Assembly (NCBI GenBank): GCA_017161305.1
Contig: CP031518.1
Coordinates: 1-64,000, forward strand
DNA: 64,000 bases
Reading direction: 5' to 3'
Source: Treponema ruminis
GTDB taxonomy: Bacteria > Spirochaetota > Spirochaetia > Treponematales > Treponemataceae
Part shown: positions 42,897 through 51,525 of the stretch, piece after piece
Layout: each line of letters opens with the position of its first letter
Numbering within the stretch: position 1 is the stretch's first letter
Made by a program: the position numbers and the translations under genes
Notes under the pieces: model-generated
Database searches by the model: none
The model's input: the letters and a program-made list of their open reading frames with translations, nothing else
Told to the model about the DNA's origin: nothing

Positions 42897-43991
42897 TCAG
42901 TTCTTTAATTCCCACTTGCCGCCGTCAATTCCATAAATCTTTGTCGTGCTTTTTTTGTAACGTTCATAAGGCTCACCGGGCAAAAATGTACAGAAAAGCT
43001 GGTCATAAGCCGGGAGTAGGGTAGTGACAGACTGCCTCTTATCCGGATCAAGTTCCAGCATAACATCGTCCATAAGGAGAATCGGATTTTTCTCGGTAAC
43101 CTGAGTGTAATAAATGGCCTGGGCAATCCGAAGCAAAATCGCAAGAAGACGGCGCTGACCTGTTGAAGCGTTTGGAACGAAGTTCTTTCCTCCCCGCACG
43201 AAGACAATCCTGTCACGGTGGGGTCCGCTCATCGTCGTCTGAATCACCTTGTCCATCTCGCGCTTCTGGGCCAGAACTGAAAGGGCAAAATCCATCGTAA
43301 CCGGCTGATTTTCCTCAGTCCGCCAGCTGGGAACATATTTTATTGAAACGCCGTCAATTCCCGTAATCTGCTCGTAAAGTTTTCCGAAAATCTGGTTGAA
43401 TTTGAAAATCGTAGCACTCCGTTTTTTCTGAATCTCAATTCCGTCCTGTGCAAGCTGCTGGTCAAAAATATCCAGCATTTCATATTTTTTTTCTTTGAGA
43501 GAAATATTGCGGCTTTTAAGGATTTTCTTGTAACGGCGGTTCAAGTCGATGTAAAGGACGTCGTACATGGAAAGGCACTGGTCTATAAAAAAGCGCTTTT
43601 TTTCAGGTTCGCCGGTCGCATAATCCAGATCATCGTGGCAGAAAAGTACGCAGGGCATCGTGTTGATAAGCTCCTTGCGGTCCTTAATTGTCTTGCCGTT
43701 CTTTTCAATCCGTTTTTTCTGATTTTCGTAGGTAAAAAAAAGACTGGCCGTATTGCCGTTTTCCTCGCGGTACAAGGTCTTCACGCTGAAAGATTTTTCG
43801 CCCTCACGAACAATTTCTGCATCCGAGCGGGTACGAAAGGAATTTCCGTAAGCAGAAAAATAAATCGACTCAAGAAGATTGCTTTTTCCCTGACCGTTTT
43901 CTCCGACAAAATAGACCTCCTTTGAAAGAAGGTCTATCGTCTTATTTTCGAGATTGCGATAATTTACATAAGAAACTGAAAGTACCGGCAT
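42897..43991 (-). CDS. recF: DNA replication and repair protein RecF
   Basis: 364 aa SMC-like ATPase that loads RecA at gaps. Walker A VGENGQGKSNLLESIYF (about 31-47), ABC-type signature STGQRRLLAILLRIAQ (about 275-290) and Walker B ILLMDDVMLELD (about 304-315) are present. Its ATG follows the dnaN stop without any gap. Confidence 0.95.
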   Translation of the reverse strand: MPVLSVSYVNYRNLENKTIDLLSKEVYFVGENGQGKSNLLESIYFSAYGNSFRTRSDAEIVREGEKSFSVKTLYREENGNTASLFFTYENQKKRIEKNGKTIKDRKELINTMPCVLFCHDDLDYATGEPEKKRFFIDQCLSMYDVLYIDLNRRYKKILKSRNISLKEKKYEMLDIFDQQLAQDGIEIQKKRSATIFKFNQIFGKLYEQITGIDGVSIKYVPSWRTEENQPVTMDFALSVLAQKREMDKVIQTTMSGPHRDRIVFVRGGKNFVPNASTGQRRLLAILLRIAQAIYYTQVTEKNPILLMDDVMLELDPDKRQSVTTLLPAYDQLFCTFLPGEPYERYKKSTTKIYGIDGGKWELKN

Positions 43992-45104
43992 TTACTCCGC
44001 AGACATTGGCATGAGGATGTGGAAGTAATCTGCAGCTGGCTCCGGTCGGAGTGTTACAGCCCTCATTACCTCTGTGAACTCAAATGTGATGTATTCGCTG
44101 TTCATAACTTTGAGAGGAGCGTCGATGTGCTTGTAGTTCATTGAAATTGAAACTGACTCACCGTCATACTGACATGGAATTTCTTCTTTTGCATCGCCCA
44201 AGTCAGTTGATTTTGAAGTGATTGTAAGAACTCCAGGAGTGAGGTTAAAAATGATTCTTCCTGTCTTATCAATCATGATTGCAATTCGTTTGAGAGCGTC
44301 AACAAATTCTGTTTTCAAAACTTTGAAAGAGTGAGCCTGTGTCTCAGGAATTACTCGCGCATAGTTAGGATACTGACCGTCAATCAATGTTGCAGAGAAT
44401 TCATAGTTTGCAAAGTTGAAGAAAATCATTTTGTCAACGATTGCAACTGAAATCTGACCTTCATCAGAAGCATGTTTTGCAACAACATTGAGAATCTTCG
44501 GATGAACGATTGCAGCAGGGAAATCAGCTACACCAGCGAGGACAGATTTTTCTGCATAGGCAAGGCGGCGTCCGTCTGTAGCAACCAGAACAAGCCTGTC
44601 TTCCTTTTTTTCAAAATAAACGCCGTTCATGAAGTAGCGGGTTTCGTCGTCACTTACGGCAAAGCTTGTCTGAGTAATCATAGACTTAAGCTCTTTTGCC
44701 GGAACTTCAAAGAATGAAACCTTTTCTGCAACAGCGATTTCTGGGAATTTATCCTGAGAAGTGCAGTTGAGCTGATATTTGATTTTTTTTGTTGTATGGC
44801 GGATTACTGCTGATACAAGGTTGTCATTGTCTTTAAGAAGGAACTCAATTTCACCCTCTGGAAGAGCAGAAAGAATTCCCATAAATTTGTCACAAAGAAC
44901 AGTTGTTGAGCCTTCTTCTTCAATATCAACAGGAATTTTTGTCTGAAAATTTACTTTGATGTCAGTTGCCTTAATTGTGAGGGTACCGCCTTCAGCAATC
45001 AAAAGAACGTTTGATAGAACTGACAAAGCATTTTTAGTAGAAATAATTTCCTGCGCGATAGAAATTTCATTAATCATCGCGTTTCGGTCAAAAGTAAACT
45101 TCAT
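43992..45104 (-). CDS. dnaN: DNA polymerase III sliding clamp, beta subunit
   Basis: 370 aa, three repeated clamp domains. Opens MKFTFDRNAMINEISIAQEI; contains VLVATDGRRLAYAEK in the middle domain and closes with the family ending YFHILMPMSAE. AGGAG lies upstream of the ATG. It is read from the origin region at its own promoter, because dnaA ends in a terminator. Confidence 0.97.
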   Translation of the reverse strand: MKFTFDRNAMINEISIAQEIISTKNALSVLSNVLLIAEGGTLTIKATDIKVNFQTKIPVDIEEEGSTTVLCDKFMGILSALPEGEIEFLLKDNDNLVSAVIRHTTKKIKYQLNCTSQDKFPEIAVAEKVSFFEVPAKELKSMITQTSFAVSDDETRYFMNGVYFEKKEDRLVLVATDGRRLAYAEKSVLAGVADFPAAIVHPKILNVVAKHASDEGQISVAIVDKMIFFNFANYEFSATLIDGQYPNYARVIPETQAHSFKVLKTEFVDALKRIAIMIDKTGRIIFNLTPGVLTITSKSTDLGDAKEEIPCQYDGESVSISMNYKHIDAPLKVMNSEYITFEFTEVMRAVTLRPEPAADYFHILMPMSAE

Positions 45105-45459
45105 TTTTAACTCCTGTAAACAAATTTCTTGTTCAGTGTTTTTCTATTATAGAAAATTTTTCTTTATTTTTAAAGCGAATTCTTATTTTTTTGAAAAACT
45201 TTCCCCAAAAGTTATTTATATTTAAATTTTAAAGAATTTAGTAGTAATAATAATAAGGGATGTGAATTTGTTGAAAAGCATTTTAATTCATTGAAAAACA
45301 GAAAATTAGAAAGTTAAAAACTATCTTAAACTTCTCAACAAGTTTTCCACTTTTCCACATAAATAAAAGTTTTCCACACGAAATCCACAAGAATTTAGCA
45401 ATGAATTCACAAATTTAAGCCAAAAAAATACCCCGAAATTTACATTCGGGGCAGGAAAT
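45105..45459. other. Candidate oriC between dnaN and dnaA
   Basis: 355 nt, strongly AT-rich, no gene. Perfect TTTTCCACA boxes at 45351-45359 and 45370-45378, with near matches TTTTCCACT (45343-45351) and AAATCCACA (45381-45389). About 90 nt away is TAGTAATAATAATAA (45242-45256), a run of TAG/TAA triplets like the DnaA-trio element next to which strands open in other bacteria. Position between dnaA and dnaN and the divergence of flanking genes support an origin. The dnaA terminator occupies the right end. Confidence 0.75.
45422..45451 (-). terminator. Terminator of dnaA
   Basis: Minus strand CCCCGAA (45445-45451) pairs with TTCGGGG (45431-45437) around a 7-nt loop, then a U-rich run (45422-45428). 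It separates dnaA from dnaN transcription. Confidence 0.88.
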
Positions 45460-46980
45460 TTAATTGCTTTTTGCAATCTGCTTGGACAGTGCCTTAATGA
45501 TGTCTGAAATCGCAATGTCGCCGGTTTTAAGCCTATCTTCAATATTATTAATAGAAGAAATTACAGTTGAATGATCCCGGCCACCAAATTCTTCGCCGAT
45601 TTCATCCAGGGAATATTCCGTAAGCTCACGGCAAAGATAAATCGCGATGTGACGAGGGACTGCGACAGTCTTTTTGCGGGAAGAACTCTTCAAATCATCA
45701 ACCGAAACATTATAGAAATCACTTACGGCTTTCTGGATGTTTTCAACGCTTATGATTCCGCTTCCGGCCGGATTTATTGAATCGCTGAGCTGCTCTTTTG
45801 CTATTTCGAGAGTGAGATCCTTGTGCATTAATTCGGCATAACCAATCATGCGGGAGAGGGCACCCTCAAGTTCACGGACATTTGACTGGAAAGTCTGTGC
45901 GATAAGTTCCTTTACATCCTGAGGAATGGATTTTCCCTGGAATTCAAGTTTTTTATCGATGATTGCCAGACGCGTTTCGTAATCAGGAACCTTAAGGTCA
46001 ATATTCTGACCGCGGCCGAACCTTGTCTTGAGTCGTTCTACGATGCCATTGATGTCTTTGAGGGGACGGTCACTTGTAAAGACAATCTGACCCTTTCTGT
46101 TGTAGATTTCATCGAAAGTGTAGAAGAGCTCGTCCTGCAGTTTTTCTGATTTTTCAAGGAACTGAATATCATCGAGAAGAAGGACATCGAGCTTACGGTA
46201 TTTTTTGGTGAATTTATCGGTCGTGCGTTCACGGATTGAGGCCGTAAATTCGTTCATCATTGATTCAGTTGTGATGTAAGCGATTTTGAGTTTTGGATTG
46301 CGATAGTAAATTGAATTTCCGATAGCGACCATGAGGTGAGTTTTACCTACACCAGAAGGACCGTAAAGAAGAATCGGATTGTAGTTTTTGCTGCCGGGAT
46401 TTTCTGCCGCTGCAAGACAGGCCTTGTAAGCATAATCACTGTTGTCGCCTGGAATAAAGTTTTCGAAAGTGAAGTCTTCAATCAGCTGGGAATGAGGCTC
46501 AATCTGCGGCTGACTTTTGACTTTTGGAGATGAAGAATATTCCGGAAGGTTAGTATCAAAAAAAATCTTTGTCTGAGTTTTTGAAGCTGAAGAAGATGAT
46601 TCCTGAGGGTGATTTTCTTCGATTTTTGGAGATTCAGCAGATTCCTGCATAGACTGAGAATTTTGATTCTGAGAAGGCTGACTCTGATTAGAGGGCGACT
46701 GCGGAATAAAATTATAAATAGGCGAAAGATTTATATTCTGACCTGAAAGTTCCGTGATTTTTGACTGAATTTTAGAAACGTTGCCTTTCTGAACCATTCG
46801 ATCCCATAAAAATTTTGAGGCAACACCAACCTTGATTTCAGAAATAGTGTCTTCAATATAAGAAAGATTGAAATTTAAAATGAATTCGTTTTCATTGCCT
46901 GATGATTTGTATTCTTCTCGAAGAAGATTCATTGCCTCTTCAAAAATTTCTTTGTAAAGCTGTTCTGACATATGGCTCAT
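45460..46980 (-). CDS. dnaA: Chromosomal replication initiator DnaA
   Basis: 506 aa. Opens replication at oriC. Domain I at the N-terminus (about 1-90), a long Gln/Ser/Asn/Pro-rich linker (about 95-150), AAA+ domain with Walker A LLYGPSGVGKTHLM and Walker B LLLDDIQFLEKSEK, and the C-terminal DNA-binding domain with LCRELTEYSLDEIGEEFGGRDHSTVISSI. ATG 46980 or ATG 46971 could be the start; neither has a clear ribosome site. Divergent from the accessory patch. Confidence 0.97.
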   Translation of the reverse strand: MSHMSEQLYKEIFEEAMNLLREEYKSSGNENEFILNFNLSYIEDTISEIKVGVASKFLWDRMVQKGNVSKIQSKITELSGQNINLSPIYNFIPQSPSNQSQPSQNQNSQSMQESAESPKIEENHPQESSSSASKTQTKIFFDTNLPEYSSSPKVKSQPQIEPHSQLIEDFTFENFIPGDNSDYAYKACLAAAENPGSKNYNPILLYGPSGVGKTHLMVAIGNSIYYRNPKLKIAYITTESMMNEFTASIRERTTDKFTKKYRKLDVLLLDDIQFLEKSEKLQDELFYTFDEIYNRKGQIVFTSDRPLKDINGIVERLKTRFGRGQNIDLKVPDYETRLAIIDKKLEFQGKSIPQDVKELIAQTFQSNVRELEGALSRMIGYAELMHKDLTLEIAKEQLSDSINPAGSGIISVENIQKAVSDFYNVSVDDLKSSSRKKTVAVPRHIAIYLCRELTEYSLDEIGEEFGGRDHSTVISSINNIEDRLKTGDIAISDIIKALSKQIAKSN

Positions 46981-47074
46981 TTTAGAATGAAAGTCAGATT
47001 TTTTCCACTATATTGAATCTTAAAATTTTGGAGGGGAATAATATACTGTTTAGTGTTTTTGTTTTATAGATTTT

Positions 47075-47665
47075 ATGAGAAATTGTGATATAATAAAGAA
47101 AAGGAAGAAAAATTTGATATCTGTAAAAGAAATAAATGAATTCATAAATAAAATAACTCAGATTAAGAAAGGTGATTTTTCAGAACTAATTTCAAAGACA
47201 AGAGATGTTTTTGATGCACGATTAGTATCTTATACTTCTCGAACTCAAAACTGGCTTTTAGGAGCCGTTATAGGTGAAATTGGAGCAAATACATTTGACC
47301 ACAATTTTTCATTCAGAACAGAAGTTCCTAAAGGTGTTTTCTGTGATTTTGATTCAAATCCAGGTTATATTTTTTTATGTGATTTTGGTGTTGGACTTAA
47401 AACAACTCTTTCAAGGGTTTTAAAAGAAATTGATGATGACTCAAAAGCCATTGAAACAGCATTTACAAAACCTATTTCTGGGCGTGCTCCAGAAATGAGA
47501 GGAAACGGATTGAAATTTGTTATAAAATCGGTTGTTGAAAATCAATGGAATCTATTTTTTCAGTCTGGAAATGCTGTTTGCAATGCTGATAAAAATGGAT
47601 ATAGTTTTGAGAAATCTGATTATAATCATGATGGTTGTTTTTGTATTATTTCATGTAAGGAGTAA
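47075..47665 (+). CDS. GHKL/HATPase-like ATP-binding protein, partner of DUF4325 protein
   Basis: Up to 196 aa. The Bergerat ATP site is recognisable: N-box IGEIGANTFDHNFS (about 77-90), G1 LCDFGVGLKTTL (about 112-123) and G2 MRGNGLKFV (about 151-159). There is no histidine-phosphorylation domain, so it resembles anti-sigma or switch ATPases. Start uncertain: ATG 47075, or TTG 47113 which has AGGAAG upstream; an extended -10-like TGATATAAT (47087-47094) lies after the ATG, which favours the TTG. Followed 4 nt later by the STAS-like DUF4325 gene. AT-rich, unlike its neighbours. Function unknown. Confidence 0.75.
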   Translation: MRNCDIIKKRKKNLISVKEINEFINKITQIKKGDFSELISKTRDVFDARLVSYTSRTQNWLLGAVIGEIGANTFDHNFSFRTEVPKGVFCDFDSNPGYIFLCDFGVGLKTTLSRVLKEIDDDSKAIETAFTKPISGRAPEMRGNGLKFVIKSVVENQWNLFFQSGNAVCNADKNGYSFEKSDYNHDGCFCIISCKE

Positions 47666-47668
47666 GAA

Positions 47669-47968
47669 ATGATAGTTGATATGTCTTCTTTTGGAGAAAT
47701 GCTTATGTCTCGTCCTGCTGGAAGAGAAGCCTTTTTGGGAGCTTCTGCATATATTTTTGAAAATTTAAAAGAAAATGATACTATTTCTCTTGATTTTGCG
47801 AATGTCAAAGTTCTTGCACCATCTTGGGCAGATGAATTTATTACAGGATTAAAAACTAAATACAAAGTGAAGATAGAATATTTGAATACTGAAAACGCTT
47901 CTGTTTCTGCATCTCTTAAAACGGTTCTCGAACCAATTGATGTAAAAAAATATCAAAGAGTAGGATAA
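47669..47968 (+). CDS. STAS-like DUF4325 protein
   Basis: 99 aa. Matches the DUF4325 pattern: GREAFLGASAYIFENLKENDTISLDFANV, then VLAPSWADEFITGL, where the usual Ser-containing helix of STAS-like domains lies, and SLKTVLEPI. DUF4325 proteins are often coded beside GHKL ATP-binding proteins, as here, and may form a partner-switching pair. AAGGAG precedes the ATG and the gene follows the ATP-binding protein by 4 nt. Confidence 0.82.
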   Translation: MIVDMSSFGEMLMSRPAGREAFLGASAYIFENLKENDTISLDFANVKVLAPSWADEFITGLKTKYKVKIEYLNTENASVSASLKTVLEPIDVKKYQRVG

Positions 47969-48108
47969 AACTTCTCATATTTCTCGTTAATAGCATTCAC
48001 CACCGTAAGAATTGCGTTTAAATCATTCTGCGAAAAACGTCGTAATCTGTTCAAATTTAAGTTCACTATCAATTCTTTCCCAAAAGTCCTTAGACTAATG
48101 TATGTCAT
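47953..48108 (-). CDS. Possible small ORF, 51 aa
   Basis: Reads MTYISLRTFGKELIVNLNLN and continues to a stop at 47953, overlapping the DUF4325 gene end by 16 nt on the other strand. The composition looks protein-like (helical RLRRFSQNDLNAILTVVNAI), but there is no ribosome site. It may be a remnant of a longer gene in this AT-rich patch, or chance. Confidence 0.25.
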   Translation of the reverse strand: MTYISLRTFGKELIVNLNLNRLRRFSQNDLNAILTVVNAINEKYEKFYPTL

Positions 48109-48123
48109 GTGATTTTTTTTCAC

Positions 48124-48151
48124 TTGTAAAAATTTTGTATTGATATATAAT
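48124..48151 (+). promoter_or_regulatory. Promoter for the 48232 membrane protein gene
   Basis: TTGTAA (48124-48129), 16-nt spacer, TATAAT (48146-48151), about 80 nt before the ATG. Confidence 0.6.
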
Positions 48152-48231
48152 CAAATTCTAAATTGAGTAGTGATAATTACGCTTATATTTCAAATGACAA
48201 TACTCAATGAAATAAAAAAAAATTACAAAAA

Positions 48232-48687
48232 ATGAGACTTCGATTTTTAAAGAATTTGTTATTCAAATATTTTCTTTTCGGATATTTATGCCTTTTAGGA
48301 ATTATAATTCTTTTAAGTGCTGCGTTTTTTGTTTATAAATCATTTCTGTTTCCAAAAAATCTTCTATCTTTGATTTTTGTATTGGCTGCACTTCCTGTTA
48401 TAGCTCAGTTTTTCAGAATTCTTTTTTCTACTCATTATAAATATCGTTATTACAAAATTAGTTTGTACCGTTTAAAAACTCGTGGTTATAAAGATGAATA
48501 TTTCGAATGTGAAATGCATGAACCATGTTTTAGGCTTATTATCCGTGATTTATTAATTTCGAATGGATTTTCAAAAGAATATTATGCATTATGTAAAAAA
48601 TGCAATGGCAGAAATTTGCGTGTTGAAAGAGCAAAAGAAAAATTGCTCGCAAAAGTAATGAAAGAACACGCTGAAAAAGCTATTTAG
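48232..48687 (+). CDS. Unrecognised membrane protein, 151 aa
   Basis: Two membrane helices (about 14-35 and 42-65, hydrophobic LFKYFLFGYLCLLGIIILLS and LLSLIFVLAALPVIAQFF) followed by a basic cytoplasmic tail with several Cys and His (YFECEMHEPCFRLIIRDLL, YALCKKCNGRNLRVERAKEK). CKKC could bind metal. No ribosome site is evident at ATG 48232. Part of the AT-rich accessory patch; no family recognised. Confidence 0.6.
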   Translation: MRLRFLKNLLFKYFLFGYLCLLGIIILLSAAFFVYKSFLFPKNLLSLIFVLAALPVIAQFFRILFSTHYKYRYYKISLYRLKTRGYKDEYFECEMHEPCFRLIIRDLLISNGFSKEYYALCKKCNGRNLRVERAKEKLLAKVMKEHAEKAI

Positions 48688-48729
48688 TGCCTTTGGCATT
48701 AAAAATATATTTACAAAAAGGAGTAGGTT

Positions 48730-48921
48730 ATGACTTACAAAGTAGAAGAAGTAAATGCAGGTCTTTGCACCGGTACACTTCGTGGAGCAGCAATTGAGGC
48801 TAAAATCAACAAAATGGCTGCTGAAGGCTGGAAATTCGAGCAGTATGAGACAATCATTGGTCGATGCTGTCTTATTTTTCCACGCTACAAGGCTGTAATT
48901 TGTTTTTCTAAAGAAAACTAA
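48730..48921 (+). CDS. DUF4177-like small protein
   Basis: 63 aa, opening MTYKVEEVNAGLCTG and carrying IEAKINKMAAEGWKFEQYET, the AEGW segment of DUF4177 proteins. AAAGGAG is well placed. Function of the family unknown. Short gene between two small membrane proteins. Confidence 0.72.
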   Translation: MTYKVEEVNAGLCTGTLRGAAIEAKINKMAAEGWKFEQYETIIGRCCLIFPRYKAVICFSKEN

Positions 48922-48978
48922 GATTTTTATAATGCGGATTCAGATTAAAAATGAATCCGTATTTTTAGGGAGTTTGTT

Positions 48979-49266
48979 ATGCAATATGCTGTTGGTGCAA
49001 TTCTTGGTTTAGTTGCAGGCATTTTTTTATATGTATTTTGGAAAAAGATTTTCGGAAAATATTTGCCTGATGAAGATTCGCTTTTGTTAAAAGTAATTTG
49101 TTGTGTATTATATATTTTCGCATGTCTTATCGCCGGCGTTCTTTTTGCGACTGGAAATAAATATGCGATTGGATTTAGCTTGATTATTTTGATTTTACTT
49201 TTGATTGTTACATATTGCTTCGGATTATATTACAAAGTAATTGCAACAAAGAAAATGAAATTTTAA
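48979..49266 (+). CDS. Small membrane protein, 95 aa
   Basis: Three hydrophobic helices (about 3-21, 38-58, 62-85) with a short charged loop after the first (WKKIFGKYLPDEDSLLLK). GGAG precedes the ATG. No family recognised. Last gene of the accessory patch, before the hairpin array and gyrB. Confidence 0.65.
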   Translation: MQYAVGAILGLVAGIFLYVFWKKIFGKYLPDEDSLLLKVICCVLYIFACLIAGVLFATGNKYAIGFSLIILILLLIVTYCFGLYYKVIATKKMKF

Positions 49267-49291
49267 CTTTCTGGGCTAGGTAGTGAGACGG

Positions 49292-49399
49292 TCGCCGTAG
49301 GCGAAAAAAGTCGTGAGACGACTTTTTAGTCGAGTCTCGACGAAATCTGTGATTTCGGCGCGGTAGGAGACCCTAAACCCGACCTGCCGGTAGGCAGGT
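49292..49399. repeat. Tandem hairpin array before gyrB, including a terminator
   Basis: Four consecutive inverted repeats with loops of 3-4 nt: TCGCC/GGCGA (49292-49304), AAAAAGTCGT/ACGACTTTTT (49305-49327), CGAAATC/GATTTCG (49341-49357) and ACCTGCC/GGCAGGT (49382-49399). The second ends in a T-run in both directions and can terminate the small membrane protein transcript. The array is richer in G+C than the patch to its left. Confidence 0.65.
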
Positions 49400-49449
49400 A
49401 GCCCCCAATTTCTAATTGCTCATCCCTGATTCCTAATTTTCCCTTATCC

Positions 49450-49478
49450 TTGTTTCTTTTTAAAAATTCTACTATAAT
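49450..49478 (+). promoter_or_regulatory. Promoter of gyrB-gyrA
   Basis: TTGTTT (49450-49455), 17-nt spacer, TATAAT (49473-49478), 71 nt before the gyrB ATG. Confidence 0.75.
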
Positions 49479-49548
49479 ATTCTTCTCTAAAAGTCTTTTC
49501 ATGTCTTTTATCTAAAATCATAAATCTTTATTGTACAAGGAAATAAAA

Positions 49549-51513
49549 ATGGCTGCTAATTATTCGGCGGGGAGTATTCAGGTTTTAAAGGGTCTTGAGG
49601 CTGTTCGCAAACGACCTGGTATGTATATTGGTTCAACTGGTCCGAAAGGCTTGCATCATCTTGTTTATGAGACTGTAGACAACTGTATCGATGAAGCTAT
49701 GGCAGGCTATTGTGATAATATCGTGGTTGCACTTGAAAAGGACGATATTGTTCGCGTCGAAGATAACGGTCGAGGAATTCCTGTCGATATTCATCCTACA
49801 GAGAAAATTTCTGCCCTGGAACTTGTTTTGACCCGTCTTCATGCGGGCGGTAAATTCGATAAAAATGCTTATAAAGTTTCGGGCGGTCTGCATGGTGTAG
49901 GTGTTTCCTGCGTAAATGCCCTTTCTGACTGGCTTGAAGCTACTGTCTGCCGTGACGGTCACATCTATCGTCAGAAGTACGAGCGTGGAATTCCTGTTAC
50001 AAAGGTAGAAGTCATCGGCGACACTCAGGCTCACGGAACTACAATCCGATGGAAGGCCGACAAAACTATTTTCACTGAGACTACGACTTATGATTTTGAT
50101 GTTCTTTTGCAGCGACTCAAAGAGCTTGCTTTCTTGAACAGCGGAATCGTGATTACTTTCCGTGACGAGCGTCTTGAAACTCCAAAAGAAGATGTTCTCA
50201 AATATGAGGGCGGTATCGTTCATTATGTAAAGGAAATAAACGCCAACAAAAAAAGCAAGTTCTATTACCCGGAAGAACCGATTTACATCACGGGAGAAAA
50301 GGATAATGTAATCACTGAGCTTGCTTTCCAGTACAACGATTCTTATTCAGAAGATATTCATACTTATGTAAACGACATCAACACACGCGATGGTGGTACT
50401 CATCTTGACGGATTCAGAACTGCTTTGCTCTGGGTTTTGAACAAGGCTCTTGACGGCAACGAAAAGATGAAAAAGAAGATGCCTGACCGTGACGGCAAAT
50501 TTGAGCCTGGTGAGGACAAAAAAGAAAAGCTTACCGGTGAAGATGTCCGAGCTGGATTGGCAGCCGTTCTTTCAATGAAAGTTCCTGAGCCGGAATTCGT
50601 CGGTCAGACAAAGGACAAGCTGGGTAACACGGAAGTCCGAACAATCGTTGATTCTCTCGTAAAAGAAAAGCTTACAATCTTCTTTGAATTGAATCCGACT
50701 GTTCTTGACCGCGTTCTTGAAAAGGCAATCGGTGAGGCTCTGGCACGAGTTGCAGCTCGAAGGGTAAAGGAAGCTACCCGTAAAAAGACTGTAGGTGCTG
50801 GTTTCCAGAAGCCGGAAAAACTTTCTGACTGTTCAATTAAAGACAATCCTGAAATCTGCGAAGTATACATAGTCGAGGGTGATTCTGCGGGCGGTTCTGC
50901 AAAGAAAGGCCGTGACTCAAAGACTCAGGCAATTCTTCCTCTCTGGGGAAAAATGCTCAACGTTGAAAAGGTCAGCCCGGAAAAAGTTATGGGCAATGAT
51001 AAGCTTGACCCGGTTATCAAAACTTTGGGAACAGGATTCGGAAAAGACTTCAACATCGAAAAGCTCCGATATCACAAAATCATCATCATGGCCGATGCCG
51101 ATGTCGACGGAAGCCACATCCGCACACTTCTGCTCACATTCTTCTTCCGCTATATGCCGCAGCTGATTGAGCACGGATATGTTTATCTTGCAATGCCTCC
51201 GCTTTTCAAAGTTCAGCTTGGCAAAAAAGAGCCTGTTTACTGCTACTCTGATCAGGAGCGTGATGATGCTCTTGCAGCACTTGGCGACCAGCGGGAAAAG
51301 GCTGACGTTCAGCGATATAAAGGTCTTGGTGAGATGGACGGTGAGCAGCTCTGGGAAACTACAATGGATCCTGCCCATCGAAAAATGCGCGTAGTTACAA
51401 TCCCGGATGCCGAAGCCGCTGACAAGATTTTCAGCGTCTGCATGGGTGAGGAAGTAGAGCCGCGGCGTGAATTCATCGAAAGCAATTCAAGCTACGCTAA
51501 TTTGGATATTTAA
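49549..51513 (+). CDS. gyrB: DNA gyrase subunit B
   Basis: 654 aa from ATG 49549 (AAGGAAA upstream); an in-frame start 18 nt earlier lacks a site. ATPase subunit of the supercoiling enzyme: GHKL domain with LEAVRKRPGMYIGSTG, VDNCIDEAMAGYCD, VEDNGRGIPVDIHP and GGLHGVGVSCVNALS; TOPRIM region with VEGDSAGGSAKKGRD and ADADVDGSHIRTLLL; C-terminal QRYKGLGEMDGEQLWETTMD. Followed by gyrA after 12 nt. Confidence 0.97.
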   Translation: MAANYSAGSIQVLKGLEAVRKRPGMYIGSTGPKGLHHLVYETVDNCIDEAMAGYCDNIVVALEKDDIVRVEDNGRGIPVDIHPTEKISALELVLTRLHAGGKFDKNAYKVSGGLHGVGVSCVNALSDWLEATVCRDGHIYRQKYERGIPVTKVEVIGDTQAHGTTIRWKADKTIFTETTTYDFDVLLQRLKELAFLNSGIVITFRDERLETPKEDVLKYEGGIVHYVKEINANKKSKFYYPEEPIYITGEKDNVITELAFQYNDSYSEDIHTYVNDINTRDGGTHLDGFRTALLWVLNKALDGNEKMKKKMPDRDGKFEPGEDKKEKLTGEDVRAGLAAVLSMKVPEPEFVGQTKDKLGNTEVRTIVDSLVKEKLTIFFELNPTVLDRVLEKAIGEALARVAARRVKEATRKKTVGAGFQKPEKLSDCSIKDNPEICEVYIVEGDSAGGSAKKGRDSKTQAILPLWGKMLNVEKVSPEKVMGNDKLDPVIKTLGTGFGKDFNIEKLRYHKIIIMADADVDGSHIRTLLLTFFFRYMPQLIEHGYVYLAMPPLFKVQLGKKEPVYCYSDQERDDALAALGDQREKADVQRYKGLGEMDGEQLWETTMDPAHRKMRVVTIPDAEAADKIFSVCMGEEVEPRREFIESNSSYANLDI

Positions 51514-51525
51514 AAGGAAATATAA

